Shown in pieces: positions 17,963 to 24,200 of a DNA stretch of 64,000 bases. Positions within the stretch are counted from its first letter, which is position 1; each line of letters starts with the position of its first letter. Origin of the DNA: an uncultured Eubacteriales bacterium (GTDB lineage Bacteria; Bacillota; Clostridia; Oscillospirales; Oscillospiraceae); contig CAUGSS010000002.1 in assembly GCA_959602365.1 (NCBI GenBank), forward strand, positions 61,535 to 125,534, in the 5' to 3' direction. Below the pieces are notes generated by a model. That model was not told the DNA's origin. It saw nothing but the letters and a program-made list of their open reading frames with translations, and searched no databases. A program made the position numbers and the translations under genes.

Positions 17963-18229
17963 ATGAGCGGGATGGGGTATATGCCGGCCTTTTTGCATGT
18001 GGAGGGATCTGTTGCGGCGGGCCCTGAGACAGCGCCGGAGTTTTGCCGGCTGTTGAGACAGGCGGTGGTGCTGGAGCTTCAGGATCAGGGTGTGCTGGAC
18101 GAGGAGCAATGCCGCCGGTGCCTGGACGCGCTGGAGAAACAGGTGCGAGACGCGGCGGGTCAGCCGGACAGCCCTCCCGGCATGGAGGGCTGTCTCAGCG
18201 CAATAGGACCGGACGAGCGCTTTACATAG
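17963..18229 (+). CDS. Small protein upstream of the recombinase (possible excision/directionality factor)
   Basis: 88 residues from ATG 17963 (MSGMGYMPAFLHVEG), chosen because CTGGAGGG precedes it; a GTG 36 nt upstream lacks such a site. The core EFCRLLRQAVVLELQDQGV and LDEEQCRRCLDALEKQ is predicted as two amphipathic helices. This resembles the short helix pairs (LxxxLxxxGxIxxxEyxxi) often encoded beside Clostridial serine recombinases. I cannot name a family. It ends 38 nt before the recombinase start and is probably co-transcribed with it. Small proteins next to skin-type recombinases act as recombination directionality factors in B. subtilis (SprB) and C. difficile; that role here is inference. 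Confidence 0.6.
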   Translation: MSGMGYMPAFLHVEGSVAAGPETAPEFCRLLRQAVVLELQDQGVLDEEQCRRCLDALEKQVRDAAGQPDSPPGMEGCLSAIGPDERFT

Positions 18230-18267
18230 AAACGGCACAGAGACGGGCAGAGGAGGGGGATTTGCCT

Positions 18268-19866
18268 ATGAAAATTGCGGCCTATTGCCGCGTCTCCACC
18301 GACCGGGAGGATCAGGCCAACTCCTTTGAGAGCCAGCGGCGCTATTTCCGGGACTACATCTGTGCCCAGCCCGGCTGGACGCTTTACCGCATCTATGCCG
18401 ATGAGGGCATCACCGGCACCAGCACCGCCAGGCGGACGGCCTTCCACCAGATGATCCGGGATGCAGAGCGCCATCTGTTTGACCTGATCCTCACCAAAGA
18501 GGTGAGCCGGTTTTCCCGCAACATTCTGGACACCATTTCATACACCCGTTTGCTCCGGGCCATGGGGGTCGGGGTGCGGTTTGTAAATGACGGCATTGAC
18601 ACCCAGGAGCCGGATGCGGAGCTGCGGCTGTCTATCCTGGGCAGCATCGCTCAGGAGGAGAGCCGCAGAACCTCAGAGCGGGTGAAGTGGGGGCAGACCC
18701 GGCGCATGGAACAGGGAGTGGTCTTCGGCCGCTCCCTGTTGGGTTATGATGTGCAAAACGGGAAGTTGACGGTGAATCCCGCCGGGGCGGAGCTTGTCCG
18801 GCTGATTTTCCACAAATGCGTCTATGAGGGAAAGGGAACCACGGTGATCGCCCGGGAACTGAGGGAGGCGGGACACAAGACCTTTACCGGCAGCTGCGAA
18901 TGGCGCAGCACCGTGGTACTGAAGATCCTCCGCAATGAGAAATACTGCGGCGATCTCAAGCAGAAAAAGACCATTACTCCGGACTACCTGACCCACCGGA
19001 AGCAGTACAATCACGGGGAGGAGGCCTTCATCTGTCTCTCCGACCACCATGAACCCATCGTCAGCCGGGAGGTGTGGGAGGCCGCCCAGCGGGAGCTGGC
19101 CCGTCGGGATATTGACGGCCGCTGTACCGGCGGCCACGGCAGCCGTTATCCCCTCTCCGGAAAGATCCGGTGCGGCGCCTGCGGCCGGAGTTTTGTATCC
19201 CGCAGCCGCCAGCGCGGGGACCGCAGCCGCTACCGGGTCTGGCGGTGCGCCACCGCCGCAGTCCAGGGAAAGCGCTGTCAGGATCCGTCTGGGCATTGGT
19301 CCGGCTGCGATGTGGGATACCAGCTTCGGGATGAGGCGGGCATAGAGCTGGTGCGCCGGGCGTTTGGCATGCTGGAGCTGGATCGGGCGGCCCTGGCCCG
19401 GGAGATTTGTCGTGCCGCGCTGCCGGTGCTGCAGGCGGGGGAGGAAAAACACCGCCTCGGCGTTGAGGGACTGCGGCAGGAGCGGCGGGAGGTGGAGGGG
19501 CGAAAAAGGGCCGTGCTGGACGCTTTTTTTGCCGGGAGCATCTCGGAGGCGGACATGAGACTGATGAACGAAAGCTACGATTGCCGCCTCTCCGCGCTGG
19601 ACGGACAGATCGCCGAGGCGGAGCAGCAGGTGTGCACAGTGGGAAATGAAGGGTTACGGGAGCAGTCGCTTTGCGACAGAATCGAGGAAATGCTCCGGGG
19701 CCAGGGCGCGCCGGACCGGCTCTGCGGCAGGCTGCTGGATCACATCACCGCATTTCCCGGCCGGCGCTTGGAGGTGCGGCTGAAACACCTCTCTGCCTGC
19801 TGGACCTTTGCGTTGCAGGACAAGGCGGCGGGAAAGCGGGAAGAGCAGGGAACCCTGCGGGATTGA
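18268..19866 (+). CDS. Large serine recombinase (SpoIVCA/TnpX type)
   Basis: 532 residues from ATG 18268 with AGGAGGGGGA upstream; a longer frame from 18043 reads through the neighbour and is rejected. Residues 1-~140 are the resolvase catalytic domain with the YCRVSTDREDQ active-site serine (Ser10), the ILTKEVSRFSRN arginine region and the E-helix. About 160-270 is the Recombinase DNA-binding domain (VFGRSLLGYDV, LRNEKYCGDLKQKK). The zinc ribbon has IRCGACGRSF (~305-314) with the partner cysteines in WRC and RCQD. A coiled coil (~390-460) precedes the C-terminus. This is the SpoIVCA/CisA and TnpX architecture and should excise and integrate the element that contains it. No frameshift or missing catalytic residue was seen, so it looks functional. 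Confidence 0.95.
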   Translation: MKIAAYCRVSTDREDQANSFESQRRYFRDYICAQPGWTLYRIYADEGITGTSTARRTAFHQMIRDAERHLFDLILTKEVSRFSRNILDTISYTRLLRAMGVGVRFVNDGIDTQEPDAELRLSILGSIAQEESRRTSERVKWGQTRRMEQGVVFGRSLLGYDVQNGKLTVNPAGAELVRLIFHKCVYEGKGTTVIARELREAGHKTFTGSCEWRSTVVLKILRNEKYCGDLKQKKTITPDYLTHRKQYNHGEEAFICLSDHHEPIVSREVWEAAQRELARRDIDGRCTGGHGSRYPLSGKIRCGACGRSFVSRSRQRGDRSRYRVWRCATAAVQGKRCQDPSGHWSGCDVGYQLRDEAGIELVRRAFGMLELDRAALAREICRAALPVLQAGEEKHRLGVEGLRQERREVEGRKRAVLDAFFAGSISEADMRLMNESYDCRLSALDGQIAEAEQQVCTVGNEGLREQSLCDRIEEMLRGQGAPDRLCGRLLDHITAFPGRRLEVRLKHLSACWTFALQDKAAGKREEQGTLRD

Positions 19867-19988
19867 AAGGCGTTTCCGCCTGATCCCTCTGTAGGAAGCA
19901 CCCGGGCCGATGTGACGGCGGCGGGGCATGTTCTGTGCTCCGGCGGCAGCCCCGGAAGGAGAGGGGCAAGAGTGTGCGGAACAGATCA

Positions 19989-20024
19989 AAACAGCCGGAC
20001 AGCTGCAAAGCTGTCCGGCTGTTT
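19989..20024. terminator. Bidirectional terminator between recombinase and EFR1 gene
   Basis: 16-bp perfect stem (19989-20004 with 20009-20024), GCAA loop. On the - strand it is followed by a T-rich TTTTGATC. Confidence 0.85.
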
Positions 20025-20050
20025 GCCGTGAAAACGGTCTGGGAGCTGCC

Positions 20051-20812
20051 TCAGAGGTACAGCTCCGGTTCCTTCCGGACAGAGCAGACCTTTTCCAGCA
20101 TTAGACTGACCTTTTGCAGCATGTCCGCACCCACCGTTCTGGCCTTGTGGGGACATACGGCCACACACCGCATGCAGGAGATGCACTTGTGCACGTCGGT
20201 CTTGTCCGGCGCCTCCGGGTCAATGGCCTGGGTCGGACACAGCTTTGCGCAGGTTTGGCAGTTTGTGCAGCCCTCGGTGGGAGCCGGTACCGCTGCGCTG
20301 CCGCCCCAGGTCTTATAAGGGCGATTTCCCGGGAGCGCGGGGTCTGTCCCATCTCCCCGGGAGAGCTTGGCCTGAATCTGCCCGGCAAAGCGCTGGAGGA
20401 TCTTCCGGTCCTGCTCGTCCGGCCGGCCGGAGGCATACTGACGGGCGATGGAGTGCTCCGCCACAGCGGCCACCCCGGCCACCGGCCGGAAGCCCGCCTG
20501 ACGGGCGGTGTCCTGCAGTTCCACCAGGGTGTCTTCATAGGCCCGGTTTCCGTAGACGCACACCAGGACGGCCTTGGCAGCATTGCCCCGCATTCTGAGG
20601 AGCCGTTCCGCGGCCAGCGCAGGCACCCGGCCGCCATAGGAGGGGACGGCGATGACCGCCAGATCATCCGGCTCAAACGCCAGGTCGTCAAAGGCCCTCC
20701 GGCTGTCGGTCAGATCCACTTCAGAACAGTTGCCGCCCCAGGCCTGGGTCAGCAGTTGGGCCGCCCTCTTTGTGCCGCCGGTGGGGCTGAAGGTGATTTC
20801 ATAGACATGCAT
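20051..20812 (-). CDS. EFR1-family flavodoxin/ferredoxin protein
   Basis: 253 residues from ATG 20812, with GGGAGGG upstream. A short flavodoxin-like domain opens with the FMN phosphate loop FSPTGGTK (8-15) and continues to ~150 (VPSYGGRVPA, VYGNRAYED). Two ferredoxin 4Fe-4S motifs follow: Cys182-185-188 with Cys192, and Cys210-213-216 with Cys220. This is the EFR1 architecture common in Clostridia, where it is thought to move single electrons between flavin and iron-sulfur partners in the cytosol; partners are not known. It lies inside the cotJC element, transcribed toward the recombinase, so it is either cargo or a host gene caught by the element. The 240 bp between its start and the right end of the element hold no gene. 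Confidence 0.92.
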   Translation of the reverse strand: MHVYEITFSPTGGTKRAAQLLTQAWGGNCSEVDLTDSRRAFDDLAFEPDDLAVIAVPSYGGRVPALAAERLLRMRGNAAKAVLVCVYGNRAYEDTLVELQDTARQAGFRPVAGVAAVAEHSIARQYASGRPDEQDRKILQRFAGQIQAKLSRGDGTDPALPGNRPYKTWGGSAAVPAPTEGCTNCQTCAKLCPTQAIDPEAPDKTDVHKCISCMRCVAVCPHKARTVGADMLQKVSLMLEKVCSVRKEPELYL

Positions 20813-21052
20813 ATTAAAACCCTCCCTGTGTTTTAGAGACCGCGCTGTCTCCGTGGTGCCATATGCCAGATTATATGAGGCAGTCTATCATGGGGTGGGG
20901 GCGAAGTCAAGAAATGGAATGTATGAGGGTATGCGGGCAGGCGTGTCCCGCTTTGGAGCGGACCATCGCTCTGTTTGGCGGCGCGGGCAAACGACCGGAT
21001 GCTCATTCGGCCCCGCCCGGGAGACCAATCCCGGAGCCATTGCGCCCCCACG

Positions 21053-21064
21053 GTACCGATATCG
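21053..21064. repeat. Right attachment site of the cotJC element
   Basis: GTACCGATATCG matches the left site at 8 of 12 positions; predicted crossover at CC 21056-21057. It lies in codons 60-63 of the cotJC N-terminal part. Confidence 0.75.
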
Positions 21065-21240
21065 GTGAGCAGCGCAGAGATCTCCGGGTAGGGCATGGCA
21101 TAGCGCTGAGAGAGGTAGCGCATGGAGGCGCCCAGCTCTCCGTCCGGCCCGCCGTACTGACTGATGATGACCGAAGCCAGCCGGGGATTTGGAGTGGCGA
21201 TTTTTACCGGATACTGCAAGGATTTTTGATAGGTAAACAT
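21056..21240 (-). CDS. cotJC: CotJC spore-coat manganese catalase, N-terminal part (gene split by an element)
   Basis: ATG 21240, three bases after the CotJA/B stop, with AAAGGAG inside the end of that gene. It encodes a normal CotJC N-terminus: MFTYQKSLQYPVKI, then SQYGGPDGELGASMRYLSQ and ISALLTDIG. This includes the first Glu ligand of the dimanganese site (DGELGA). Homology stops at codon 62. The frame then runs on for 73 unrelated residues (VGAQWLRDWS...) to a stop at 20833, inside the inserted DNA. The product in the interrupted state would be 135 residues, lacking the second metal-ligand set and so inactive. The homologous continuation is at 16181-16597. Confidence 0.92.
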
Positions 21241-21243
21241 GGC

Positions 21244-21702
21244 TTAGCTCTCCTTTCCCTGATTTCCCTGGTTTTGCCACGGCCAGGGCCCGTAAACCCA
21301 GGTGTAGCTGTTGTCCAACGCGGCGTCGGTCTGGACCAGGGGGCCAATCTTTTCCACATAGGTCTTTTTGCCCTGCTCCAGCAGTTTGACATAATTCTGA
21401 TACAGGGCAAAGGCCTCCCCGTCCTCCGGATGGGTGTCCAGATAGAGTCCGAGCTCCTGGACAATAAAAGCCAGGGCCTGGAGTTCCGTGCGGGGACAGC
21501 TGGGGATTTCCCGTCCGTTTTTCATCAGATGAAAGGGCAGGTTCAGACCGGGGAACAGAGTGCCTTCGCTCAGGGCCTCCATGCGGCTGTAGCGCTTGGG
21601 GGAGGTGGGCTGGAACGGCACAAAGGGCACCGAGAGCGGGGCGCAGCTGGGCAGAGTGCCGCTGCCGTCCCGGCAGGGGGCGGTTTCTTTGGATTTTTGC
21701 AC
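21244..21702 (-). CDS. CotJA-CotJB fused spore-coat protein
   Basis: 152 residues from GTG 21702, with AGGAGG 8 nt upstream. Residues ~19-58 match CotJA (PSCAPLSVPFVPFQ, YSRMEALSEGTLFPGLNLPF) and ~70-145 match CotJB (ELQALAFIVQELGLYLDTHP, then YVEKIGPLV and WVYGPWPWQNQ). In B. subtilis and most Clostridia these are two genes of about 80 and 87 codons; here one frame carries both. The pair helps assemble CotJC into the inner coat of the spore. cotJC starts 3 nt downstream. A CATAGAAT at 21751-21758 (- strand) is one base from the sigma-E -10 consensus, but I found no good -35, so sigma-E control rests on knowledge of the family. Confidence 0.85.
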   Translation of the reverse strand: MQKSKETAPCRDGSGTLPSCAPLSVPFVPFQPTSPKRYSRMEALSEGTLFPGLNLPFHLMKNGREIPSCPRTELQALAFIVQELGLYLDTHPEDGEAFALYQNYVKLLEQGKKTYVEKIGPLVQTDAALDNSYTWVYGPWPWQNQGNQGKES

Positions 21703-21787
21703 GGTGAATGCCTCCTAAATGAGGGGATAGCGGCTCAGCCGCTTCCCTGCATTCTATGTATTTATGATAAAAACAGTGCCTTTTCCC

Positions 21788-21816
21788 TTGGAATTGGGCG
21801 GATGAGGGCGTATAAT
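21788..21816 (+). promoter_or_regulatory. Promoter of the aminotransferase gene
   Basis: TTGGAA (21788-21793), 17-bp spacer, TATAAT (21811-21816), 34 nt before the start codon. Confidence 0.75.
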
Positions 21817-21850
21817 AGAAAAATCAGAAGAGACAATGGAGGAACCTGAC

Positions 21851-23023
21851 ATGCAACTGCACTTTGCCAAGCGGATGGAATCCTTCCAGCCGGGCATTTT
21901 CAATGTACTCAATGACCGCAAAAATGAGATGGTCCGCCAGGGGCGCGAGGTGTTCAACCTCTCGGTGGGAACCCCTGATTTTTCGCCCGATGAGCATGTG
22001 ATGGAGGCGATGCGCCGGGCCTGCGCAGATCCCAATCTCTATAAATACTCCCTGGGGAACCTCCCGGCGCTGGTGGAGGCGGTTCAAAACTGGTATCTGC
22101 GCCGTTATGGGGTGGCGCTGGAGCCGGAGGAAATCATGTCGGTCAACGGCTCTCAGGAGGGCATCGCCCATGTGGCGCTGCCCCTGTGTGACCCCGGGGA
22201 CTTGGTGCTCTGCCCCAATCCGGGCTATCCCATCTTTGAGATGGGGCCCTGGCTCTGCGGGGCGGAGATTGCCTATTATGACCTGCTGGAGGAGAACGGC
22301 TATCTGCCTGACCTGAACGCCATCCCGGAGGAGACGGCCCGGCGGGCCCGTGTGATGGTGGTGTCCTATCCCGCAAACCCGGTCTGCGTCACCGCGCCCA
22401 GACGCTTTTACGAGGAGCTGGTGGCCTTTGCCCAAAAATACAATATCATAATCCTCCATGACAATGCCTATTCCGAGATTGTCTACGACGGCCGGGAGGG
22501 GATCAGCTTTTTGAGTATTCCCGGGGCCAGGGAGGTGGGCGTGGAGTTCAACTCCCTGTCCAAGACCTATAATTTGACCGGAGCCAGAATTTCCTTTGTG
22601 GTGGGCAACCGGGAGATCATCCAAAATTTCAGCAAGGTGCGCTCGCAGATCGACTACGGCATTTTCCTGCCGGTGCAGTATGCTGCCATCGCGGCGCTGA
22701 ACGGCCCTCAAGATGGGGTGGCGCGCCGCCGGGAGGAGTATCAGCGGCGCCGGGACGCCCTCTGCGGCGGGTTCAGGAGCATCGGCTGGGAGGTGCCCGA
22801 CAGCCAGGGCAGCATGTTCGCCTGGGCCCCCATTCCGGCGGGCTATGACAGCTCCGTGGCCTTCTGCATGGAGCTGATGGAGCGCAGCGGTCTGATCTGT
22901 ACCCCGGGCAGTGCCTTCGGCTCTCTGGGGGAGGGTCATGTCCGATTCGCCCTGGTGGAGCCGGTGGAACGGATGCAGCGGATTGTCGCTGCGGTGGAGC
23001 AGAGCGGCATTCTCCAGAGCTGA
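21851..23023 (+). CDS. PLP-dependent class I/II aminotransferase (LL-diaminopimelate aminotransferase-like)
   Basis: 390 residues from ATG 21851 (MQLHFAKRMESFQPGIF), preferred to ATG 21836 because ATGGAGGAA is its ribosome-binding site. Fold-type I motifs: NLSVGTPDFSP near the N-terminus, YSLGN, SYPANPVCV, HDNAYSEI with the PLP-ring Asp, and SLSKTYNLTGAR with Schiff-base Lys238. The sequence style (IFNVLNDRKNEM, LYKYSLGN) is that of DapL/AspC-like enzymes that make LL-diaminopimelate or transaminate aspartate. It is divergent from the cotJ operon. Family firm; substrate uncertain. Confidence 0.88.
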   Translation: MQLHFAKRMESFQPGIFNVLNDRKNEMVRQGREVFNLSVGTPDFSPDEHVMEAMRRACADPNLYKYSLGNLPALVEAVQNWYLRRYGVALEPEEIMSVNGSQEGIAHVALPLCDPGDLVLCPNPGYPIFEMGPWLCGAEIAYYDLLEENGYLPDLNAIPEETARRARVMVVSYPANPVCVTAPRRFYEELVAFAQKYNIIILHDNAYSEIVYDGREGISFLSIPGAREVGVEFNSLSKTYNLTGARISFVVGNREIIQNFSKVRSQIDYGIFLPVQYAAIAALNGPQDGVARRREEYQRRRDALCGGFRSIGWEVPDSQGSMFAWAPIPAGYDSSVAFCMELMERSGLICTPGSAFGSLGEGHVRFALVEPVERMQRIVAAVEQSGILQS

Positions 23024-23105
23024 GGGCGTGCGCGGAGAGAAGGCCGCCGGTGGCCTGCTGCGTTTTGCGCACTTTGGATATTGTCTGCAGAGATATACAG
23101 AAAAA

Positions 23106-23137
23106 GGGGGACGGCAGAATCTGCCGTCCCCCTGGCT
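23106..23137 (-). terminator. Terminator of the flavodoxin-fold oxidoreductase gene
   Basis: Perfect 12-bp stem (23106-23117 with 23121-23132), 3-nt loop. On the - strand the stem is followed by TTTTTCTG (23105 downward). It may also stop the aminotransferase transcript. Confidence 0.9.
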
Positions 23138-23158
23138 GTCTTGCGCCGAATCGCCGGC

Positions 23159-23728
23159 TCAGAGCGGGGTGTTTTTGATTTCTTCCGCTGCAGCCCGCAG
23201 GATGCCGTCCACATCGGCGCCCCAGATGTCCAGGTTTTCCGCCTTGAAGTACAGCACATTCTGTATCCCATAAAATGTGGTCGCCAGCGCCTTGACATAG
23301 TCATATCCGAGATTTTGCGGTGTCAGCGGCCCTCCCGCGGTGGTGACGTAGATCAGCCGTTTGGCATTGCACATGCCGACGGGCGTCCCCTCCGGAGCGT
23401 ACCGGAAAGTCAGGCCGGTGACGGTCACATGTTCAAAATAGACCCGCAGACTGGCCGGAAAGGCCAGATCCCAGTAGGGCGCCGCGATGACAATCTCATC
23501 CGCCTGGGCAAATTGGACCGCGTGGCGGAACATGGGGGCGGAAAAATCCTGCTCCGCCAGCAGCTGGTTTCTCCGCTCTAGCTGTGCCCAGTCCAGCGGG
23601 GCGAGATTTTCGCGGCACAGATTGACCTCGGTGATCTGGCCTCCCAGCTTTTCCAGAACCTGCCGGGCCAATGCAAAGGTGCGGGACTGGGGCCTTACAC
23701 AGGCGTTGACAAATAACACTTTTTTCAT
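23159..23728 (-). CDS. NAD(P)H-dependent FMN oxidoreductase (flavodoxin-fold, azoreductase/MdaB-like)
   Basis: 189 residues from ATG 23728 (MKKVLFVNACVRPQSRT), with AAAGGAG upstream; the longer frame to 23788 has no signal. The FMN phosphate-binding loop is NACVRPQSRTFALA (8-21). APYWDLAFPASLRVYFEHV matches the NADH-azoreductase/quinone reductase family, as does TTAGGP, which holds the flavin. These cytosolic enzymes reduce quinones, azo dyes or nitro compounds with two electrons. The gene is single, with its own promoter far upstream, a 29-bp inverted repeat in the leader and a perfect terminator. The repeat suggests substrate-responsive control. Confidence 0.9.
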   Translation of the reverse strand: MKKVLFVNACVRPQSRTFALARQVLEKLGGQITEVNLCRENLAPLDWAQLERRNQLLAEQDFSAPMFRHAVQFAQADEIVIAAPYWDLAFPASLRVYFEHVTVTGLTFRYAPEGTPVGMCNAKRLIYVTTAGGPLTPQNLGYDYVKALATTFYGIQNVLYFKAENLDIWGADVDGILRAAAEEIKNTPL

Positions 23729-23781
23729 AACAGACTCCTTTGATGCTGCAGCCGCTGACGGTCCGGATTTCCGCAAAAAAG

Positions 23782-23810
23782 CACGCAATTATCCGACAGA
23801 TAACTGCGTG
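23782..23810. promoter_or_regulatory. Inverted repeat in the leader of the flavodoxin-fold oxidoreductase
   Basis: Arms of 12 nt (23782-23793 and 23799-23810) match at 11 of 12 positions around a 5-nt centre. It lies 54-82 nt before the start codon, downstream of the likely promoter, so it can be a repressor operator or an RNA hairpin. Confidence 0.5.
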
Positions 23811-23874
23811 GCGAAAAGCAGGCGCTGCAAAAAATCCACATCCGCCCAAGCGTGAGAGACGGTTTTATGTGACC

Positions 23875-23903
23875 ACAATATACCTGTCTGATTCCGGTGT
23901 CAA
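23875..23903 (-). promoter_or_regulatory. Promoter of the flavodoxin-fold oxidoreductase gene
   Basis: On the - strand TTGACA (23903-23898), 17-bp spacer, TATTGT (23880-23875). The transcript would have a ~140-nt leader that includes the inverted repeat. Confidence 0.55.
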
Positions 23904-24091
23904 GGGTTTCGGATATAATATGCGCAGTGTATTACAACATATAACATCTGACAGATGCCGGAGGCCCAGCGGAGCAGGACTGGCGGGGCAATGCGACGCT
24001 GAGACGGGAGACGCTGTTTTTCAGGATAAAACAGGTGTTTTGAGGACAAAATAAAAGGGAATTGCGGACTTTTAGAAACGTCTTTTTGCAA

Positions 24092-24107
24092 TGTTAAAAA
24101 ATTAACA
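24092..24107. promoter_or_regulatory. Rex-type operator upstream of nfnAB
   Basis: TGTTAA-AAAA-TTAACA is a perfect match to the central 16 positions of the Rex redox-repressor site TTGTTAANNNNTTAACAA. It lies 6 bp upstream of the -35 box of nfnA. Rex senses NADH/NAD+, and NfnAB handles NADH, NADPH and ferredoxin electrons, so the match is functionally sensible. Confidence 0.75.
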
Positions 24108-24113
24108 GTTTCC

Positions 24114-24142
24114 TTGCAATTACCTTTTTATTGTGTTAGAAT
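24114..24142 (+). promoter_or_regulatory. Promoter of nfnAB
   Basis: TTGCAA (24114-24119), 17-bp spacer, TAGAAT (24137-24142), 58 nt before the TTG start. Confidence 0.7.
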
Positions 24143-24200
24143 TTGTTCGAAAACAGGGGATAGCCTGCCTGGGTGGCCCCTTAAAACAGGAGTGAGACTT

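Larger units (their letters stand above)
16597..21056. mobile_element. 4.46-kb intervening element inside cotJC (skin-like), with serine recombinase
   Basis: The element separates the two parts of cotJC. Boundaries are placed at the shared CC dinucleotide (16596-16597 and 21056-21057), give or take 2 bp. Contents, left to right: uppP (+), a small 88-residue frame (+), a SpoIVCA/TnpX-type large serine recombinase (+), and an EFR1 flavo-ferredoxin gene (-), each with its own hairpins. The predicted circle junction has a dyad CATTGCG-N11-CC-N11-CACAATG, with arms at 21038-21044 and 16609-16615, equally spaced from the crossover. This fits a serine-integrase attP. Excision would restore LLTDIG-TEELGH in CotJC. 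Known relatives in concept are skin in sigK and the elements in spsM, gerE and spoVFB. Whether excision is developmental is inferred. Confidence 0.88.

Noticed and set aside
18043..18267. An N-terminal extension of the recombinase
   Set aside because: The frame opens 225 nt upstream but overlaps the small gene; the canonical start MKIAAYCRVS has a strong ribosome site.
20833..21240. A 135-residue stand-alone protein at the cotJC start
   Set aside because: After codon 62 the sequence loses all CotJC homology and continues only by chance to a stop inside the element.
21751..21758. CATAGAAT as sigma-E -10 of the cotJ operon
   Set aside because: Near match but no acceptable -35 at the right distance; not listed as a feature.
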